Shown: positions 18,745 to 28,124 of the stretch, piece by piece
Numbering within the stretch: the stretch's first letter is position 1
Layout of the letters: each line of letters opens with the position of its first letter
Assembly (NCBI RefSeq): GCF_014653195.1
Contig: NZ_BNAH01000001.1
Coordinates: forward strand, 267,323 to 331,322
From: Thalassotalea profundi
Lineage (GTDB): Bacteria > Pseudomonadota > Gammaproteobacteria > Enterobacterales > Alteromonadaceae
Direction of reading: 5' to 3'
Length of the DNA stretch: 64,000 bases
Notes under the pieces: generated by a model
Told to the model about the DNA's origin: nothing
Database searches by the model: none
The model's input: only the letters and a program-made list of their open reading frames with translations
Made by a program: the position numbers and the translations under genes

Positions 18745-21700
18745 ATGAATGAATTAGCTAGAATCGCGTATGAATATGAGAACTGGCAGAAGGGGTATTT
18801 ACATGAAAGCGGCGAATCAATTTCCATTGTTCAAGCGCAAATTTTAAAAGACGTTTGGATATCCATTACTCAGGCTGAATTAAGTCACAAAACAGATAGC
18901 AGAGACTACAAAAGGGATCGATCAAAAGGTGTTGAGTTATTTACTGCGCTGTTACTTCAATCTCTTGAAGCAAATCAAACATCATATTCAAAAGAGTTAG
19001 CTGAGCAGGTTATTAAGTTTATCGATCACCTTATGCGTGAAAAGCTTGATAAGCGATTTCAATTCAATAAATTTATCAACGAACTTAATAAAAACCTAAA
19101 GCAAGACAAAACCACTGCTGAGCTAATTATTTCTATCATTGTTAATAATGCCAAAGGAGATCATAAACTTACGGCTGTCAATGTAACCAACACAACAGAT
19201 TTAACCTTTGTTCATGAGTGTATGAAGCTATCAAGTATTGCATCTTACTCAAGTGCTAAAACCAGTAACAAAGTACGAGACTTAACAACAGATGAACTGG
19301 TATTTGAGACTCAAATACGGCAGTTAATATTTAGCTTTCTTGATACTTTAAACTTTTCCAAAGTAGTATTATTACCTAAAGCACTATTGTTTTATCATCA
19401 CAGAGATTTAACGTCACAGCAAAGAAATAAAATTGAAGGTTGGCTAAGTAGTAGCGAGTGCCAAATTTTGAAACAGGTGTCTTACGCAGACTTACTGAAT
19501 TTAACTAGCGTTATTAACCTCAAAGATAAAATTAACCAATTACTTAACGATGGCAATTCGCAAAATAAGCCATATACTGAAACCCTTAATGCGTGCCTCA
19601 CTTGTTTGCCAGCTCAAATAGTGAATAGCCAGAGCTTCACTGCTAATAAAACACAATTCGAAGCTGAGTTTACTCAGCTAATCAACGTTCAGCTATACAG
19701 TGTACTCACACTCAACCCAAATACTATTGTAAATGTTGACCTGATTGCACGTCGTGCATTGTATTTATCATCACTGATAAATCTATTGGAGTATACTCAA
19801 GTAAAATCCGGTTTTGACTACATTTTTAACAAAATTGAGCATAACTTTAACTCATTTAAAGCGGGTACATTTAAAGTGGCTAAAGTCTGGATTTTATATT
19901 TGTTGGAGCGTAATGAATATACTTACAAAGGCTTTGCACTAGAGGATTGGTTAGAAGCACGGTTTAGATATTTTGTGCAAAAGAACCAGCTGATATTTAA
20001 GCTCAGTGAACTAAAAAGTAATAAGGCGCAATTCAAGAACTTATCAGAAGACAATATTCGCTCGAAAAGAATTCAAGACAGCTTGTCTGGCAAAATAAAT
20101 GAAGATTTTGTTAACTGGGTTGAAAGCCATGGTGGTGATGATATTTTCGACAATCAAAACCTAGAGGCTATTACTCAGCAACTAGCTAGCCAGTTAAATT
20201 TAAGTAACGTTGACAAATTATCTTTAGAACAAGCCTTTACGCATGATGATAGTTATTTCGAATATTGGTGGAATTCAGTTTTTCAAGGACAAGATAAAAA
20301 TATCTTTGTGACAGAGACAATTATTGATGCACTTCAAACTTTTGCTAAAACGGATAAAAGTGAGGACGGCTTTAAAATGCAACGCGCTCGCTGGAATCGA
20401 ATAGTGTCACAAGTTGGTGGCACTAGTCCCAAAGTGTATAAACGATTTAATACTGTCTTTTGCAATAGCATTGACCCTTTAGAAAAACATAAAGTCGTAA
20501 CCAGTCGAAATAATTCACTTGCGTTAATTAATATGGATGAACGTTTAAATGGCCGTTACAAAGTTATCAATAAACTAGGCTCAGGTGGTAATGGTTATGT
20601 AGTGAAAGCCGCGGATAATAATCTATACCGTGAAGTTGCGATTAAGCTTAATGCCACTTCAGAGTTCACTCACCCAGAAGTGTTTAAACGAGAAGCCAGA
20701 ATACTTGCTACTCTTAAACATGAAAATATTATTCAGGTCTATGATTTTATTAGTGTTGAAAAGTCCATTTTTTCAAGGCATATAAATGCTGATGTTTATG
20801 GTTTAGTCACTGAATACCATTTTGATGCAATGACTCTGAACAAGTATTTGGCCAACAACACTCTGAGCAATGATCAAAAAATTACGTTATTTCAACAAAT
20901 TTGTAATGGTGTAGCAGCGGCTCATGCAAACAATCTTATCCACGGGGATTTAAAGCCTGAAAACATTATCGTCACCAATGAAGGCGTCGCTAAGTTGATC
21001 GATTTTGGTTCAGCGAGTTATGAACATTTGTCTAAAGCAAGCTCAGGCTCACTGGAATGGTTAAACCCGGATGTATTGATTGGAAAACCGCTTCAAAAGT
21101 CCTCTGATATATATGCTTTAACTTTACTGTTACTATTTATCTTAGAGATTGATTTTACTGGGGTTGCGGAGGCTGATGAAATCATAGACCCATTTCTATT
21201 TGGGAGTAATGAACAGCAGCAAAACGAAAGCACAGCAGATGAAATAGAAAGCATTATTACTCAGAAAGCTGAGCAGCATAACGCTAACCACGGTACTTTG
21301 TTTAAATTGATACTAGCTAGCCATTATTTACTTGAACAAGGCTGGCACTTTTCTGATGCTGAGTGGCAAAAGTACAACTTAGATAACGGTAAGTTTGAAG
21401 AAGCTGAAAAAGAATACTTTATGATTAGTGGAATTGGTAGTAAGGCAAATCAATTCCTAAATGCGCTTCACGCAAATGTTTACAAAGGATTTGCTTCGGA
21501 ACAAAGAGTTAAAAGTTTGATAGAAACTCTGCTCAAAGGGCTGCTGACTTCAGCTTTAAACCAAGAGCTTAGTTATCAAGTTCAACAACAAAGTTGTAAA
21601 AAGAGCAAAGGTGTAAAGTTTAACAGTAACTATTTAGATCATGCTTTAATAAAATTAGCAGAGCAAAGTAATAATAAACCACTTGAAACCATCGAAACGG

Positions 21701-22050
21701 TTGAACAATTAAGTGTAGCTAGTTACGTCTTACTAGACGCCTCGGCAAGTCATGTTAATAATGAAGTTGTGTTAAAACCACAGCTTTTTATCAATGGCCG
21801 CCTGTTAACTAAACCTTATTTACAAAGCATACCAGAAGTTTACTCTGTTGATGATCCGCGAATTCAAAAAGTAATTTGCAAATTCAATTCTGTTGGAATG
21901 GATTACCTTTTTACTGATGTTATTGTTCAGTTGCATGATGGTTCACCCGCCAGATTATGTATCTATAATGACGGCGTATATATTGATAAGCATTCCCATC
22001 GATTGTTAGATGCTATTGAGCATGCCAAAACTATCGATCTAGTTGCTTAG
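18745..22050 (+). CDS. Large Hanks-type Ser/Thr protein kinase
   Basis: An 1101-aa protein. The kinase domain spans ~603-850: glycine loop KLGSGGNGYVVKAA, VAIK Lys634, catalytic loop HGDLKPEN (Asp735, Lys737, Asn740) and DFG Asp753. All catalytic residues are present, but the His-Arg-Asp motif is His-Gly-Asp, so activation-loop phosphorylation is probably not needed. The ~600-residue N-terminus is helical and unrecognised. A ~220-residue C-terminal region is also unfamiliar. No membrane helix. RBS GGAG precedes the ATG. Large kinases of this kind occur in defence loci such as BREX type 2 (PglW), but this is not obviously PglW and it is far from pglX. Confidence 0.8.
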   Translation: MNELARIAYEYENWQKGYLHESGESISIVQAQILKDVWISITQAELSHKTDSRDYKRDRSKGVELFTALLLQSLEANQTSYSKELAEQVIKFIDHLMREKLDKRFQFNKFINELNKNLKQDKTTAELIISIIVNNAKGDHKLTAVNVTNTTDLTFVHECMKLSSIASYSSAKTSNKVRDLTTDELVFETQIRQLIFSFLDTLNFSKVVLLPKALLFYHHRDLTSQQRNKIEGWLSSSECQILKQVSYADLLNLTSVINLKDKINQLLNDGNSQNKPYTETLNACLTCLPAQIVNSQSFTANKTQFEAEFTQLINVQLYSVLTLNPNTIVNVDLIARRALYLSSLINLLEYTQVKSGFDYIFNKIEHNFNSFKAGTFKVAKVWILYLLERNEYTYKGFALEDWLEARFRYFVQKNQLIFKLSELKSNKAQFKNLSEDNIRSKRIQDSLSGKINEDFVNWVESHGGDDIFDNQNLEAITQQLASQLNLSNVDKLSLEQAFTHDDSYFEYWWNSVFQGQDKNIFVTETIIDALQTFAKTDKSEDGFKMQRARWNRIVSQVGGTSPKVYKRFNTVFCNSIDPLEKHKVVTSRNNSLALINMDERLNGRYKVINKLGSGGNGYVVKAADNNLYREVAIKLNATSEFTHPEVFKREARILATLKHENIIQVYDFISVEKSIFSRHINADVYGLVTEYHFDAMTLNKYLANNTLSNDQKITLFQQICNGVAAAHANNLIHGDLKPENIIVTNEGVAKLIDFGSASYEHLSKASSGSLEWLNPDVLIGKPLQKSSDIYALTLLLLFILEIDFTGVAEADEIIDPFLFGSNEQQQNESTADEIESIITQKAEQHNANHGTLFKLILASHYLLEQGWHFSDAEWQKYNLDNGKFEEAEKEYFMISGIGSKANQFLNALHANVYKGFASEQRVKSLIETLLKGLLTSALNQELSYQVQQQSCKKSKGVKFNSNYLDHALIKLAEQSNNKPLETIETVEQLSVASYVLLDASASHVNNEVVLKPQLFINGRLLTKPYLQSIPEVYSVDDPRIQKVICKFNSVGMDYLFTDVIVQLHDGSPARLCIYNDGVYIDKHSHRLLDAIEHAKTIDLVA

Positions 22051-22083
22051 TGTCAAAATATGATAATCGGATGTATTATACAG

Positions 22084-22100
22084 TTTCCAACGGTGGGTGC
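22084..22100 (+). promoter_or_regulatory. 17-bp shared motif, copy B
   Basis: TTTCCAACGGTGGGTGC, 48 bases upstream of the AAA+ gene and in the same orientation as it. Confidence 0.45.
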
Positions 22101-22147
22101 GTAATGGTGAAGTGGTTAAATAATCCTATTAATACAGAGGATTATTT

Positions 22148-24466
22148 ATGCAAAATACTTCATCAAACAAGATCACGATTAAATTAGATAAAGAAATAAC
22201 GTCATTAGACTTTATTAGAAACTATCACCCTGTTGTAATTAGGCATGCACTCTCAAATTTCCCAAATTTAGATCTCGACACCTGTCTGGCTTACGTTAGC
22301 AATAAGACTGTTATCCGATATCTACTGTTATGCGATGTTAATGATGTCTATTCGTTAAAAGATAAATACAAACGAAATTTAACAACTGCGACACCTTCAA
22401 GTTGTAAGTTAGAAGTCAGTAAATTAAAGAAAGCACTTCGAAAGTCCAAAAACATTTTATTATCGCGAGGACAAAAGCTAGCGGTAGGTTTAAATTGTAG
22501 ATCATTCTCTGACATACGAGATCTAGCGGAATATGGGTACGAAAATTTAAAAAATGTCTTACCCTCAATTCCTGATTCGGCATTAGCAGACCTTATCGGC
22601 TTTCAAGACAACACTGATTTGTTGTTAGAATGTTTACCAGCTAGCCGAATTAAGACGATTAAGCAGTTATCGCAAAAGCAAATGGGGATAAATAAAGACA
22701 CGCATTCAACCTTAACATTGATAGCATTTGAGTTGAAACAATATTTGTTAAAGCCAGATTTATATGGTTCAGATCCTTACACTTTTACTTTGAAAACCTA
22801 CCAAGAAAAAGTCCTTGAATTTTTATACATGATGCCTGAAGAAGTTAGGAGACTTGGAATTTCATCAGTAAGGGATGAATGGGTTGTTGCTGCATTAAAG
22901 GTGTTAGAGCCATTCGAGCAATTTAGGTTTTTGTCCATTTTTGAAAACGAAACCGCCAATCGAGTGTTTGATTTATATAAAACTAAGCCAAGTTTTCATG
23001 AAGTGGGTTTCAAGTATTTAAATAAAATAGTTAAGGCGATTTGTGTCGGTGCTAAAGCATACAAGCTTAAACAAGAATCGGTACCGATAGACTTAGAGGA
23101 ATCCAAAATACCATTTAACTTCCATAGGTTGAATGACTATAGCTCACAAGTTTGGGAAGAATTAATTGACGACGTAACCGAGAAACTAATTTATTGTGCG
23201 ACTTGTTTTTGTCGCAATGATGTATCGATGAACAATTTTAACGACTTCTTAAATGCAAAAGATCGTCAGATAAATTACCAGAAATTCGATAACACCATTG
23301 AAGTCACTGAGATTGAAGCACTGGATTTCCAAGATAAGATTATTGGTGAGTGTGAGCGTATAAAAGCGTTTATTGATGACGTAAACTTTTCGGCATTAGA
23401 AAATGAAATCATGAAATTTCATGGCATTTCAGATGAATCTTTGGAGCGAGTTCCCGTAACACAAGAACAAGTACTATACCCCGATGAAGAATGCTCTGAG
23501 CCAGAGACAATCGAAGTCTATAATCACGATGATCTAATGACAAATATTATGTTGGGATTAAAAGAGCATGACGAAAAAATTTTTAATCAGATCCAAGCTA
23601 AAGGCAATAAAAAACGCATAGTTAAAGTTCCGTCTGACTTTATAGTTCGATTAAACGACCTAGCGACTAGTTTTCCAAATTGCGCTCATATTGTTGAATA
23701 TTTAAGAGGGGTCATGACAGAAGCGTTTCTAACATCAAAACCGATCAATTTGCCCGTAATCAATCTTGATGGCGAGCCGGGGTGTGGAAAATCACAATTT
23801 GTCTTGGAGTTTGCTAAATTATTTGAACTTGAATCTACCTCTCTGCCGGTCACATCAATGGGGGATAAATTTGAGTTAATTGGTGCGCATCGTACTTGGA
23901 ATAACGCTTCTATTGGAGCTTTCGCTAAGGCAATGTTGCTTGACGGTGAAACTTATAATCAATGTTTTTTGATTGATGAACTCTGCCAAGTTAAAAATTC
24001 CGGCGAGCGCAATCTAGTGCCAACTTTGCTCGGTTTTTTTGAAACGGAACAACGAAAGAGCTTACTAGAGAACTTTTTAGATGTCGAAGTTGATTTTTCA
24101 GGCTTTATTATCTTTACAACAACAAACAATATCGAGAACTTAACACCTGCTTTAAAATCCAGAATCGTTTCTTTTACAGTAGAGAAACCTTCGCCAGAGC
24201 AAATGAAAATCATTGGCCAGAATATATACCAAAAACATATTCAAGAACGTGGCCTTCAAGAAATATTGGCCAATAAAATTCCTCTACAATGCGAGAATCA
24301 TTATTTAGACGTTGTGCCGAGACAAGCAAAACAAATTATTGAGTCCGCAATTAGAAAAGCCATTCAGCGCTATGATGTAAACAATCCTGAGCTTATTAGC
24401 TTGGGCATTCATGACTTTGTATCCGTTTTTAATAACCAGTCTAATCATATTGGTTTTATTCATTAA
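22148..24466 (+). CDS. MoxR/McrB-like AAA+ ATPase
   Basis: A 772-aa protein. The ATPase domain is C-terminal: Walker A GEPGCGKS at 542-549, Walker B LIDEL at 608-612 (Asp610, Glu611), sensor FTTTNN and arginine-finger region PALKSRIVSF. The large N-terminal ~470 residues are unrecognised and mostly helical. MoxR-type ATPases remodel partner proteins. The next gene, a DEDDh exonuclease, starts 12 bases later, so the two form an operon. RBS AGAGGA precedes the ATG. The gap from the kinase gene contains its own motif copy, so the unit probably has a separate promoter. Confidence 0.75.
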   Translation: MQNTSSNKITIKLDKEITSLDFIRNYHPVVIRHALSNFPNLDLDTCLAYVSNKTVIRYLLLCDVNDVYSLKDKYKRNLTTATPSSCKLEVSKLKKALRKSKNILLSRGQKLAVGLNCRSFSDIRDLAEYGYENLKNVLPSIPDSALADLIGFQDNTDLLLECLPASRIKTIKQLSQKQMGINKDTHSTLTLIAFELKQYLLKPDLYGSDPYTFTLKTYQEKVLEFLYMMPEEVRRLGISSVRDEWVVAALKVLEPFEQFRFLSIFENETANRVFDLYKTKPSFHEVGFKYLNKIVKAICVGAKAYKLKQESVPIDLEESKIPFNFHRLNDYSSQVWEELIDDVTEKLIYCATCFCRNDVSMNNFNDFLNAKDRQINYQKFDNTIEVTEIEALDFQDKIIGECERIKAFIDDVNFSALENEIMKFHGISDESLERVPVTQEQVLYPDEECSEPETIEVYNHDDLMTNIMLGLKEHDEKIFNQIQAKGNKKRIVKVPSDFIVRLNDLATSFPNCAHIVEYLRGVMTEAFLTSKPINLPVINLDGEPGCGKSQFVLEFAKLFELESTSLPVTSMGDKFELIGAHRTWNNASIGAFAKAMLLDGETYNQCFLIDELCQVKNSGERNLVPTLLGFFETEQRKSLLENFLDVEVDFSGFIIFTTTNNIENLTPALKSRIVSFTVEKPSPEQMKIIGQNIYQKHIQERGLQEILANKIPLQCENHYLDVVPRQAKQIIESAIRKAIQRYDVNNPELISLGIHDFVSVFNNQSNHIGFIH

Positions 24467-24477
24467 AGGGGGCTGTT

Positions 24478-25038
24478 ATGAAAATTTTTGATCCTAGATT
24501 TTATGGCAACTTAAACTTGTCGAATTTTGATGTGACTGGAAAACTGATCACTATTGATATTGAATCATCTGGCATTAGTAAAAACGGATACCCAATTGAG
24601 GTTGGTTGGTACAGTAAGGACTCTAGTGGCTCAATTCTCATTAAGCCCGAGCCAGATTGGTTAGAGAATGGTTTTTGGTGCACATACGCTGAAACTCACG
24701 TTCATGGTATTTCAAAAAAGATGTTGTTGCGAAAGGGGATTGATGTCGTCTCTGCGGCTATCAGGTTAAATGAAACTCTAGGTAACAGTGTTGTTGTTTG
24801 TGATGTAGTTGAATTCGATGGAACGTGGTTAACACAGTTGTTTTCTAAAGCCAATGTTATCCCTAGTTTTAAACTTATTGGGCATCTTGAGTTAATAGAT
24901 TTTAAAAAGCGTACTGGATGCCATTTAGTAAAATCATTTTCTGAGTTACAGAGTTTTGAAAATAAACGACACAGAGCACAAGACGACGCCAAGCAATTGC
25001 ATGAAAACATGCTAAAAATTACGGAACCAATTGCCTAA
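24478..25038 (+). CDS. DEDDh-type 3'-5' exonuclease
   Basis: A 186-aa protein. Exo I ITIDIESSG (Asp27, Glu29), Exo II around VVVCDVVEFDGTWL, and Exo III HRAQDDAKQ (~157-165) give the DEDDh active-site order. It would degrade single-stranded DNA or RNA from 3' ends. A strong GGGGG ribosome binding site is in the 11-bp gap after the AAA+ gene. It is distinct from the KapD/ERI1-like exonuclease at 55989-56576. Confidence 0.8.
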   Translation: MKIFDPRFYGNLNLSNFDVTGKLITIDIESSGISKNGYPIEVGWYSKDSSGSILIKPEPDWLENGFWCTYAETHVHGISKKMLLRKGIDVVSAAIRLNETLGNSVVVCDVVEFDGTWLTQLFSKANVIPSFKLIGHLELIDFKKRTGCHLVKSFSELQSFENKRHRAQDDAKQLHENMLKITEPIA

Positions 25039-25055
25039 ATAAGCCAATCCATTCA

Positions 25056-25103
25056 CGTCGGAGTTTTAAAGTCTGTATTAATATACTAATTAAAACTCTG
25101 ACG
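25056..25103. repeat. 48-bp palindromic repeat, copy 1
   Basis: Arms CGTCGGAGTTTTAA (25056-25069) and TTAAAACTCTGACG (25090-25103), one mismatch, around an AT-rich centre. The copy at 25372-25419 is the same element in reverse orientation, including the centre (CTGTATTAATA versus TATTAATACAG). Confidence 0.7.
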
Positions 25104-25192
25104 CTCGAATAACCTTTCAACACAAAGCTACCAAGTACGCAAAACCAACAATAAACCAACAAGAAAGCAACGAATAAAGAAAATTATCAAAT

Positions 25193-25247
25193 TCGCACAT
25201 CGTGCGGGGATGAAATTATTTTATTCAAACCCCAGTGCTAGCGCACT
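25193..25247. other. Cluster of three stem-loops in a 430-bp gene-free region
   Basis: Adjacent hairpins: CGCAC/GTGCG (25193-25206), GGGG-TGAA / TTCA-CCCC (25206-25233) and AGTGC-TAGC-GCACT (25234-25247). They lie between the exonuclease stop and the helicase start, with palindromes on both sides. They could be a structured RNA or part of a replication origin. Nothing else gene-like is seen in 25039-25470. Confidence 0.4.
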
Positions 25248-25298
25248 TTATAGGTCTATCTATTTTAGGTAAATCCTAATTCCAAAAACTGATCTCAT

Positions 25299-25315
25299 TT
25301 TCCAACGATGGGTGC
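25299..25315 (+). promoter_or_regulatory. 17-bp shared motif, copy C
   Basis: TTTCCAACGATGGGTGC, about 155 bases upstream of the chosen helicase start. Confidence 0.45.
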
Positions 25316-25371
25316 CCTGTTGCGATAGTTCAAAATACAGCAACTTGAAGTTGGGAAATTCATTTAAATCA

Positions 25372-25419
25372 CGTCAGAGTTTTAATTTAGTTATTAATAC
25401 AGAACAAAAAACTCTGACG
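25372..25419. repeat. 48-bp palindromic repeat, copy 2 (inverted relative to copy 1)
   Basis: Arms CGTCAGAGTTTT (25372-25383) and AAAACTCTGACG (25408-25419). It lies 52 bases upstream of the helicase start codon. Confidence 0.7.
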
Positions 25420-25470
25420 CGGAACGAGTTACTTCCAGCTTCATTAATAACAAATTTTTGGAGATGTATT

Positions 25471-27888
25471 TTGAAGCAAGTTAAATATTTATGTATAGCA
25501 AAATCAGGTGTTGTATTACCAAATGGTGTCGAAGCAGAACATTTTTATCGTGAAGACTTATCTATGTTTTTGGCTGAGCAATTAAAGCGCCAGACATTAA
25601 TTGAGATAGATTATGTGTTGGTAGTGGGTGAAACTGATGTTGTATTTGGCGCAGAGTTAGCAATTCAATATGGTTTAACACTTTCAGTTTATGGGTATGA
25701 ATATGATTTTCGCGATCATGAGATTACTGACTCGACTAAAGAGCAAGTATTAAGAGAATTACTGTCCGTATCTAAAGAACCCAAGTTATTTACTCAATCA
25801 TTAAACGAACTGCTGAATAAATTAATTAAAAAAGTTCCATTACAGCTGTCTGAAGAACAGGTTGAAAAACTTATTTTAGCTGCTACCCCGCAGGCACTAA
25901 ACATAGGTGGTGAGAAGGCGACTGATGTAGCAAAAAGAATGGTTATGGATTTCTTCGAACAGAAGAAACGAGAAGTCAAAGACTTAGTTTCACCGCGTTT
26001 GTCAGATCAAGTAAAAGAAATATGTCTCAGCTACAAAAATGAGCTAGTCGAATATATCAAACAAAATCCCGGATTTTATGTTCTTAACGAGCATATGGGA
26101 GCAGGTAAAAGTCAAGATGTGATCATTCCACTCTTTAATGAGTTTTCTTCAACTGATCTAAAACCTATTGTCATTACTCCGACTATTGCGTTAAGCACCC
26201 AACTCATCAATGACAAACGAAATTATCAGCATCAAAAAGAATTAGACGTTTCAGATCTAAAGGCTGTAGCCGCTTGCGTAATTTCAGCGACTGCCAACTG
26301 GAAATATCAGGAATACGGCAAAGACTCAAAAGTGTGCTTAATTGAAGAATTTGAGGAGTGTGAATCGGCTATTTGTTCTACAGAGTTAATGTACCCGAAA
26401 ACTTTACATCGTTGCTCTGAAGCTATGGAACAATGGCAGAATCTTTTACAAACGGAGACTGTGGTTGTAGCCGATGCCATGTTTTCAAATTTTAGTGCTC
26501 AGCAAATCGTAAAAACAGGTCGATCAATCACACTCGTAAAGAACACTGATCAAGTTAATTATCAAGCCAAGAAACTGAAGGTATTTTCTTATCAAAAACA
26601 ATTAGATAAATTGATAAGCAGTTTAAATGCTGGTGACAGAGCGATTGTTTTCTGTGATGGAAGTCACAAGGTGAATGGGAAATTCAAAACAATAGCCAAG
26701 GTTATTGAGGAACAAACAGATATTACGCCAATAGTCGTGGACAGTGTTTTTATTCAAAAAGACAAACCAGAGTATTTCTCTAATTTAACATCTCGTGTAG
26801 AAGAAGAGCAGTGCCATATCTTCTCACCGGTTGTTACAAGTGGCGTTAGCGTCGTTACGGATAGGGTGAATTCCGTCAACATTTTTGCTTGTCATACTTT
26901 ACTTCCTAGTCAACTTGTTCAAAGTTCAGGACGTTTTAGAAAATCGCAGGATATCGATATTTCTTTTGATAACTGGTCACGATTTACGACTACAGGCAAA
27001 AAACAAATTTTCAATGAATTGGCGTATAAAGCCTATGAAGAACAGTGCCTAAGCGAGCTTTCATCTTTGTTTAACGACAAAAATTGTCAGTTGGTATTAG
27101 ACCGTATCGCTCATAACCGACGAATGAAACAAAACTATGTTTTTACAACATTACAACTATTTAAAGAAATGGGATACGACATAACCCTAGAAAACAATAG
27201 AGATGGTAGCGAAGCTATTGGCACACTCATAAAAAAACTGTTCAAACAAAATAAAAACAAGTTAATAGAAATTGCTATCGATACTGTCTATGACAAGTCA
27301 GAGCATTACTTCTTAAAGGACTCATTTAAAATATTAACGAACGAAGAACAGTTCAAACTTCATGTTTATGAATTGCAGAGATTCTACAACACAAACTCTT
27401 TTGATAATGTTAACTCGGCTGAGCAATTAATCGAGTTTGATAAGGGCGCTAAAAGCCGTAAGCATCTAGAACATTTACTAGTTTTAGAAGGTGGTTTTTG
27501 CTCAATAAAAAATCCTAAATTGGTAGTTACTCAGAAAATATTCACAGACATTTTTCAAATCCTCAATATTGATTTAGTTAGCTTAACAGCAAACTATAAA
27601 ATTGATGATATCGATAAACTAGCCCAGTATATAAAGTCAGAAAAAATTGCTAATTACAAAGTTAGAGATGAACTTATAGCACTTGGTTGCTCCACTATTA
27701 TCACGAGTGAATATAAAAGTAGGGGAAAGTTATCTCAGGGAATTTTAAAAGTTTTATTTGGTTTGAAACAGCTTGAGCACAGAAGCGGTAAAGGCTCAAG
27801 GCAAACTGAATACTATTCTTTATGCAGCAGAAATAGTGAACTAATCAAAAAGTATTTTGATTTGAAATTTAATTCAAGGATTAACTGA
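25471..27888 (+). CDS. SF2 helicase resembling origin-binding/plasmid replication proteins
   Basis: An 805-aa protein from a TTG at 25471, chosen because GGAG (25460-25463) is well placed. A longer frame from 25312 would cover the palindrome and lacks a binding site. Motif I LNEHMGAGKSQD, Ia VITPTIALS, then later helicase motifs PVVTSGVSVV and LVQSSGRFR, the layout of herpes-type origin-binding proteins and cyanobacterial CyRepA1-like plasmid proteins. The ~350-residue C-terminus ends like a DNA-binding domain (GKLSQGILKVLFGLKQLEHR). Likely either the element's replication initiator acting on the palindromes upstream, or a defence helicase; I favour the first. Confidence 0.65.
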   Translation: MKQVKYLCIAKSGVVLPNGVEAEHFYREDLSMFLAEQLKRQTLIEIDYVLVVGETDVVFGAELAIQYGLTLSVYGYEYDFRDHEITDSTKEQVLRELLSVSKEPKLFTQSLNELLNKLIKKVPLQLSEEQVEKLILAATPQALNIGGEKATDVAKRMVMDFFEQKKREVKDLVSPRLSDQVKEICLSYKNELVEYIKQNPGFYVLNEHMGAGKSQDVIIPLFNEFSSTDLKPIVITPTIALSTQLINDKRNYQHQKELDVSDLKAVAACVISATANWKYQEYGKDSKVCLIEEFEECESAICSTELMYPKTLHRCSEAMEQWQNLLQTETVVVADAMFSNFSAQQIVKTGRSITLVKNTDQVNYQAKKLKVFSYQKQLDKLISSLNAGDRAIVFCDGSHKVNGKFKTIAKVIEEQTDITPIVVDSVFIQKDKPEYFSNLTSRVEEEQCHIFSPVVTSGVSVVTDRVNSVNIFACHTLLPSQLVQSSGRFRKSQDIDISFDNWSRFTTTGKKQIFNELAYKAYEEQCLSELSSLFNDKNCQLVLDRIAHNRRMKQNYVFTTLQLFKEMGYDITLENNRDGSEAIGTLIKKLFKQNKNKLIEIAIDTVYDKSEHYFLKDSFKILTNEEQFKLHVYELQRFYNTNSFDNVNSAEQLIEFDKGAKSRKHLEHLLVLEGGFCSIKNPKLVVTQKIFTDIFQILNIDLVSLTANYKIDDIDKLAQYIKSEKIANYKVRDELIALGCSTIITSEYKSRGKLSQGILKVLFGLKQLEHRSGKGSRQTEYYSLCSRNSELIKKYFDLKFNSRIN

Positions 27889-27912
27889 TGTGGCATATCA
27901 AAATATGGACAG

Positions 27913-28044
27913 AAAGTTGACTTCGTAGATTTCGACTTTGACTGAGGAATCACCAGTAAAGATGCTGATGAGTTTACTGACATCTTAAAGCTACGAATAC
28001 TAAGAATTGTAAACGGTGAAAAAATTTATGTAGATCAAACTTAA
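27913..28044 (+). pseudogene. Decayed gene fragment
   Basis: A 43-codon frame with one internal TGA reads KVDFVDFDFD*GITSKDADEFTDILKLRILRI... and ends at 28042-28044. It has protein-like composition but no start codon and no recognised family. It fills most of the gap between the helicase and brxR. Confidence 0.3.
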
Positions 28045-28076
28045 AAGTTGACGCATTCTTAATTTGTAGTACATTG

Positions 28077-28099
28077 TGGTAATCAAATTGATTATACCA
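28077..28099. promoter_or_regulatory. Candidate BrxR operator
   Basis: An imperfect palindrome, TGGTAATCAA...TTGATTATACCA, 26 bases ahead of brxR. BrxR proteins are known to repress their own BREX operon by binding an inverted repeat upstream; assigning this site is inference. Confidence 0.45.
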
Positions 28100-28124
28100 G
28101 TGTCATACAAATAAAAGTGCGTAT

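Noticed and set aside
18745..22050. Type 2 BREX kinase PglW
   Set aside because: The BREX genes here form a complete type 1 set with brxA, brxB and brxL. The kinase lies 6 kb from brxR and its N-terminus does not look like PglW.
25056..25419. Possible CRISPR or retron from repeated palindromes
   Set aside because: There are only two copies, in opposite orientation and far apart, with no spacers, Cas genes or reverse transcriptase nearby.
25312..25470. N-terminal extension of the helicase from a GTG at 25312
   Set aside because: It runs through the palindrome and shared motif, has no binding site, and reads like non-coding sequence. The TTG at 25471 has GGAG in place.
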